From Platanthera guangdongensis (taxonomy: Eukaryota; Streptophyta; Magnoliopsida; Asparagales; Orchidaceae): a stretch of 64,000 nt of DNA. Location: positions 233,732,646-233,796,645 of the forward strand of contig CM077163.1 in assembly GCA_039583875.1 (NCBI GenBank), in the 5' to 3' direction. Made by a program: the position numbers and the translations under genes. Positions 58,973 to 64,000 of this stretch are shown here, piece by piece. Positions within the stretch are counted from its first letter, which is position 1; every line of letters begins with the position of its first letter. Below the pieces are notes generated by a model. It did not search any database. It saw nothing but the letters and a program-made list of their open reading frames with translations, and had not been told where the DNA came from.

Positions 58973-60040
58973 TGCATTCCCATCACAGTACCGAGCGGTG
59001 GCTTAACCACCCTCTTCGATCTCCGAAGACACGGCTCCTTGCTCACGGCTTCCGTTGCTTCTTCAGGCTCCACTCCTACCTGGGGCAAGCATTGAGCAGT
59101 GCTCCCCCTGCTTCCTGAGCCAGAAGGCTCAGCCTCGGAGTTCGAAGCAACAGGAGCTGCTGGTGAAACAGCAAGCTCCTCTTCCAAGCCTTCAGCAGCC
59201 TCCACCGGTGCTTCCTCAACCTTGCTACTTCCGGTAGGCTCCACCGAGCCACCTCCATATGACGTCAGCTCGTCAAAGACAACGTCTCTTGACACCACGA
59301 ACTTCTTCGTCACAGGGTCCATGCACTTCCATCCCTTCTTCCGCTCATCATAGCCAACAAAGACAAGTTTCCTTGCCTTCGCATCCAGCTTTGTCCGTGA
59401 AGCATCCGGGACATGCACGTAGCAAGTTGAACCGAACACCCGAAGGTGTCCAACACTCGGCTTCTCCTTCAGCAACAGCTCAATGGGCGTCTTCATGTTG
59501 ATAGGGCTGAGTGGCATCCGGTTGATAACATATGCAGCACAAGACATTCCCTCCGCCCAAAAGGACCTCGGGATATCTTTCGCATGCAGCCAGCATTTGC
59601 AGGTTTCCGTCAAATGACGGATCTTCGCTCCGCTACCCCATTTTGTTGTGGAGTGTGAGCACATGTAAGCTCCCGTTGGATCCCGTGCTTCCTGCAGAAG
59701 TTAGAAAACTCGGAAGAGACAAACTCTCCCCGTTATCAGTTCGAAACTTCTTAATCCGCAAGCCAAGCCGCCTTCTACCAACTCCTTGAACTCCACAAAC
59801 AACGGAAGGCATCGACTTCTCCTTTAAGAAGTACACCCAAGTATACCTTGAGTAGTCATCAACCAGACAAGCTGTATTTGCTTCCACCAAGGCTGGCAGT
59901 AACAGTCGGTCCCATCAGGTCGCCATGAATACACTCCAATGGTTTCTTGCTCCTTGTTTGAGATTTATCAAACGGAAGGCGATGTGCCTTACCGTATTGA
60001 CAGCCCGCACAAACATGCCCATCACAAAGGAGGACACATC
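58969..60040 (-). pseudogene. pol: copia-C integrase
   Basis: Starting at the right, CAGCQYGKAHRLPFD (59.99-60.03 kb) is the cysteine pair of the zinc-binding pre-integrase domain. The catalytic core shows LECIHGDLMGP, LVDDYSRYTWVYFLKEKS, FRTDNGE and TPQQNGVAER near 59660-59630, giving both aspartates and the glutamate. Downstream are the motifs HLRVFGSTCYVHVPD, RKLVFVGYDERKKGWK and a variable acidic linker before RT. Frame changes occur near 59.65 and 59.9 kb. Confidence 0.88.
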
Positions 60041-60344
60041 GGCAACCCCCTCACCAGACTTCTACTCGCCATTGCCTCAGCTTGTCCATGCCAACATGCC
60101 CCAGCCTCTCATGCCAGATAGCCGCACTATCATTGGCCCTCATCTTATCAACATAGGCACTGGTGGAAAGAACAAACAAGTTCTTCACCCTCCTCCCAAC
60201 ATGAGCAACATCAGCCTTTACGCGCTGATACGTTGCGAAGGAACCTCACGTCTGTTGGCCCAAACAGAACGTGATACCCAGCGTCCACCGCGTTGGTCAC
60301 CGAGAAGAGGTTCTTCTTCATGCCCGGCACGTGATACACACTCC

Positions 60345-61441
60345 TTAACGTGAGTGGCCCCTGATCACTACCCAAAGACACGCTCCCTCCTTCTCTACTG
60401 CATAAACAGTATTATCAGCAGTGATAATAGCTTCATTACCTTGAGTAAGCATGCAGGAGTGAACTTCGACTTGTCTCCGGTGAGGTGATGACCACACCGG
60501 AGTCGATGATCCACTCGCTGTTGAAGTCCTCAGCAAGATAAGGCCCGGACACAAGTGCCCGTCTGAAGCTCCTCCCCATTCTGCTTCTTCACTTCGTGGC
60601 AGCTTCCTCCTTTCCCGCAGCATGCCCAGGCTTGCAGTTTGACCTTGCAGTCCCGCTTGAAGTGCCCTCGCTGATGACACCGGTAGCACTTCAGATCTTC
60701 TTCCAGTCCTTAGGAGCATTGCTCCTCTCCGGCGGATATGAAGTTGAAGTCTCCTTCTCAACAGCGGCCTGCACCTTCTTCTTCTTCCTTCCCATCCCTT
60801 CTTCTTGCCTGAGAAGAGAGCCTCGCTGCCTTCCTGATTCAGATTCACTCCAGCCATCTGCCTTGCTAAGCTCTCCTGCGAGGCAAGCAGATTCTCCAGC
60901 TCCAGCAGAGACGGCTGAGTAGCCCACCTTGAACAGACGTAACAAAGGCACATACTCCTTCGCAAGCCGCGGAAAATGTGCCTTTCATCTTTGCCTCAGA
61001 GATAGGCTCATCAGGATCCAGTGCCGACAGCTCAGCACACAAGCTCTTCATCTTTAAGAAGTACCTGGAGATGGAAAGGTCTCCCTGAGTTGCCCTGGCC
61101 ACTCATTCTCCAGGAACTGAAGCCGCGCACACATTCTTCCTATTGAACAACTCATCAATGGTCGTCCAAATATCAGCAGCCGACTCACATCCAATGATGT
61201 GATCAAACAGTTCCGAGAGACGGCTCTTTTCAGAACGAACTCTGCCTTAGCATTAGTTCTTCTCCAGCCTCACCTGTTTCAGCAGTACCGAAAGCAGCAG
61301 TTACTTCCTGTCTGTCGTCTCCACCGACGACTTCCCACAGCTCCTCTCCCAGAAGATAACTCTTCATGCACGACTTCCACTTTTATAGTTAGTCGGCGTT
61401 AAGAGTTCAATGCCCAGACCTCTTGCTAAGCTTCCTTCCAT
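60345..61441 (-). pseudogene. gag: copia-C Gag and protease start
   Basis: Gag starts at the ATG 61441-61439 (MEGSLARGLGIELLTPTNYK). The capsid core includes GDLSISRYFLKMKSLCAELS and SLLELENLLASQESLARQM. A CCHC knuckle, CYRCHQRGHFKRDC, lies near 60690-60650. The protease motif WIIDSG is near 60510, followed after a one-base change by the HHLTGDKSKF motif. A frame change near 61.37 kb and others in the capsid interrupt it. Confidence 0.85.
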
Positions 61442-61568
61442 TGCAATCACCTGTTGGTACCCTTCAGCAGCTCCGAGCAACAACACATGTTGATCACCAC
61501 TCAATCACTGAGTAACAACACTGGCTGACCTCCGCTCACGCAACTGAACCTCCAACCTCAGTAACCTC

Positions 61569-61581
61569 GCTCTGATTACCA
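61569..61581 (-). other. Primer binding site of copia-C
   Basis: Minus-strand TGGTAATCAGAGC directly follows the LTR end ATAACA. It resembles the initiator tRNA-Met site with one extra A. Confidence 0.8.
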
Positions 61582-63264
61582 TGTTATTTTCTCAACGTGG
61601 TCAGCAAGATAGCCCAAACACAAATTAATATCTTCGGAACTACCCAGTTCGCACGCTGAACCGCGGAAACCCAAGGACTAGAGGTTGCACCCAACAAAAC
61701 AATGGAAGCACAAGAAGATCTTATTATGCATTCACTTCATTACAATCCGAGGCATACATAGCGAGACATGAATTTCGCTAGTATTACAGCTGTAAACAGA
61801 AAGAAACCAAAAAACAAGCGGGCGACAGAACTTCAGTCCGCCGAGACCGCGAGGTCGCCGAGACCGCCGAGACCGCCCAAGCTATGCTGCAATCCGCCGA
61901 ATACCACGGAGTCCGCCGAGACCGCGAGGTCGCGCGGACAGACCGTTATTCGCCTCCTGCTGAACCCGAACTGAGGAACTCCCCTACCCGCCTGAAGCCG
62001 GCGGACAGGTTATTGAAGCTGGGAAAGTTGAAACAGAACTGACAAGCCGCAGAGCGACCTCCTGCTGAGTCCGCAGAGACCGCACACTTGCAAGCACTGA
62101 CCGAAGTCACAGCCAAGCTCCTGGCTCCTTGAAGTTATCCGCGCGACCTGCACACAGCAAACCGTCAGCCTGAAACAATCCGTGCGGACTGAAAAACACA
62201 GACCGCAGCACTCGCCCAACCCAAATTACTGTTCACTCACGTTACTTCTAGTTACTGTAGATGTGCCAGGGGGGTCCTATTTATAGGCCAGGTGAGGAGT
62301 GTGGTCACCGCCCATGAGATAGCGACACCGCCCCAGCCCGCGCGAACACAAAACGACCGTCCGCTCAGTCCGCGAGGACTTAGCCGGTCACCAAGGAAAA
62401 CCGCCAGGAGCAAGGCAACCATTGACGAACCCTCTCCAGTCCGCCCAAGCTAAGCGGACAAGACACCAGCCCGCAAAGCTCCAACTGCTTCAGGACAGCA
62501 CCCTCTTCAATGGCAGTCCACACCAACCCGAGGCAGTCCGCAAGACTCACACCTCAATCCGCCACAAGTCCACGACCAAAGGCAAACAGCAACAGTCCGC
62601 CCGGTCACAGCGGACTTGGCGGATACGGCGGACACCATGAACTTGACACCAAGTGTGACCAAGTCCAAAACCATCAAGGGCCAGTGCGAGCATTTGCGGA
62701 CACAAAGTCCCGTCCGCCAAACACCCTAGCACAGACCGCAACCAGTCCGCGAGCTCCTCGCACTTGTCCAACGCAGCAGCACCAAGCCGGACTCCAAACA
62801 TCAGTCCGCCAACCGGTCTCCACAGCAAGACCTGCTGTAACACCTGAGCTCGACAAGGCCTCAGCCAAGCTCAAGGCTCAGTCCGCAACAGCCCCAACCG
62901 CGGACACACCAGTCCGCAAGGCTTCCCGCGAACTCGAACCTCCGCCAACAGCTCAAACTTGCACCCGCGACCACTGAGCAAAGCACCAGTCCGCAAGCCT
63001 CTCTATCCGCAGATACCAGGCCGCGCCAAACCGCGGACACAATGCAACAACCCGCTCAGAACACAGCCGGCTTCCACCAGACTTTTCACCAGGCCGCAAC
63101 CTCGTCCGCCCAGTCCGCCCAGTCCGCCAAAGCGGTCCGCACAGGCCGAAGAGATTCGGGGAATCTAGCTGTCCCGTCACCACCTACCACGACACAGATT
63201 ATCGCCGACGGTTACGTGGTTAGACACATTCTAACCGCGCTACTTCACTTCAAAATTTTCAGCA
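61582..63264 (-). repeat. copia-C 5' LTR
   Basis: 1,683 bp starting TGTTATTTTCTC on the plus strand. It parallels 55778-57390 until about 63147, then diverges and carries roughly 70 extra bp before ending TTTTCAGCA. The change of relationship at this point suggests recombination with a related LTR. Confidence 0.8.
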
Positions 63265-63322
63265 CTTCCCCTTGAAGTAAGAGTCAGAAATCAAGCCAAA
63301 CAACCCCCGCAACTATGACTTG
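63265..63322 (-). pseudogene. Remnant RNase H tail of a related copia
   Basis: The minus strand encodes LRGLFGLISDSYFKGKC then stop, matching the copia-C coding end LRSLLGLVTTSHFKGEC, followed by a purine tract CTTCAAGGGGAAG and the LTR. Homology appears to end about 58 bp out. An intact single insertion should show a target duplication here instead. Confidence 0.7.
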
Positions 63323-64000
63323 TTTTGACAATTGATATTTTTAGGTGATTGTTGACCGAAATCTAGTTTTCGTTGTTCGCTCCGCAATATTAATCGCAAC
63401 AAAAAAATATAACCGCAATCCAATATTTATTTGCCGCACATCAAAAACTGTATTTCTTTATTTGAAATTGACACCAAAAATTGCATTTCTTTATAGGCAT
63501 TTCGTCGAACAACTTCTGTGAATGATTTTAATGAGCTCTTTTGTTTCATTTTATAGGGTCCAGGTTTTAAATCGATGTGGAAGAAATGAAAAAAAATGTA
63601 TATAATAAGAAACACCGAAGAGGGAAAGGGAGTAGATGATGGAGTTCATGGAGGTGGAGGTTCTTGAAGTGGAGGCCGGAGGAGGCACGGTAGAGGAGGA
63701 AGTGTAGATGTGGTAGATACAGATGCGACACCAATGACGTCGAAACGAGAGCGGCTTCAGACAAGGGTACGGATGGGAGCGGCGTCAGAGAGGGGTAGAG
63801 GCGGGATCGACAGTTTTGGGGTTTTCACGTATAGTGTTGCAATTAAACATAAAAAGAAAGTGTTTTAAAAAAATGGGGTGCAGATAGCCAAATGATAGGT
63901 GTAGTTAACAATCACCTATTATTAGTATTTTAAAAATAAGATAAATTTAGACAACAGTTATATTGCGGCATCTGAATTGGAACGGGCGTGTAAAACAGTT
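63323..64000. other. Right flank without recognised features
   Basis: AT-rich DNA with a GGAGG-rich patch at about 63640-63800. No gene, RNA or bounded repeat could be supported. Confidence 0.4.

Larger units (their letters stand above)
55778..63264 (-). mobile_element. copia-C: Ty1/copia element with 1.6-kb LTRs
   Basis: Right to left: LTR 61582-63264, primer site, gag, protease, integrase, RT, RNase H, purine tract, LTR 55778-57390. The LTRs are nearly identical over most of their length, differing mainly by single-base indels, so it is young. Coding frames break at several single-base positions although catalytic motifs persist. The outer 100 bp or so of the right LTR differs strongly from the left one, and beyond it lies a copia coding tail instead of a target duplication. 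The left edge is lost in the gap. Confidence 0.9.

Overview
The window is nuclear DNA of a flowering plant, probably a eudicot, although nothing in it fixes the species. The evidence is nested LTR retrotransposons with target-site duplications, a spliced fragment of a host glutamate dehydrogenase gene, and inserted organelle DNA. There is no bacterial-type gene organisation.

Layout: (1) 1-10657, the 3' end of a Ty1/copia element (copia-A) whose LTR is split by Tekay-1, a nearly intact 9.5 kb Ty3/gypsy chromovirus with a perfect 5-bp duplication (GAGAG). (2) 10658-12733, host DNA with the last four exons of glutamate dehydrogenase on the minus strand; one intron carries a 130-bp foldback MITE. 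(3) 12734-17564, an old decayed copia element (copia-B, minus strand). (4) 17565-25206 and 43973-52476, two halves of what looks like one mitochondrial-type insertion. The first half carries a 5' piece of nad6 and a plastid atpB-spacer-rbcL piece. (5) 25207-43972, a Sirevirus-like element on the minus strand that has gag but no visible pol and separates those halves. Its 5' LTR was later hit by Tekay-2 (31981-41714, duplication ACCTG). (6) 52477-55277, the 5' LTR and degenerate gag start of Tekay-3, cut by a 500-N gap. (7) 55778-63264, copia-C (minus strand), with 1.6-kb LTRs rich in TCCGC words. (8) 63265-64000, flank that begins with a remnant of a related copia coding tail.

The three Tekay-like elements give the most interesting signals. 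Each LTR carries an array of hairpins of about 24 nt whose arms change together. Each LTR also carries an eight-codon reading frame, ATG to AGG, ending exactly at a GT splice donor. It continues in frame at an AG acceptor directly upstream of gag, where gag otherwise has an in-frame stop and no nearby ATG. This predicts that Gag is made from a spliced RNA whose first exon is in the LTR and which has lost the primer binding site. A second possible intron, 75 nt long, would join gag to pol.

In Tekay-1 and copia-C many differences between LTR copies, and apparent frame breaks, are single-base indels, so some may be assembly errors rather than real decay.
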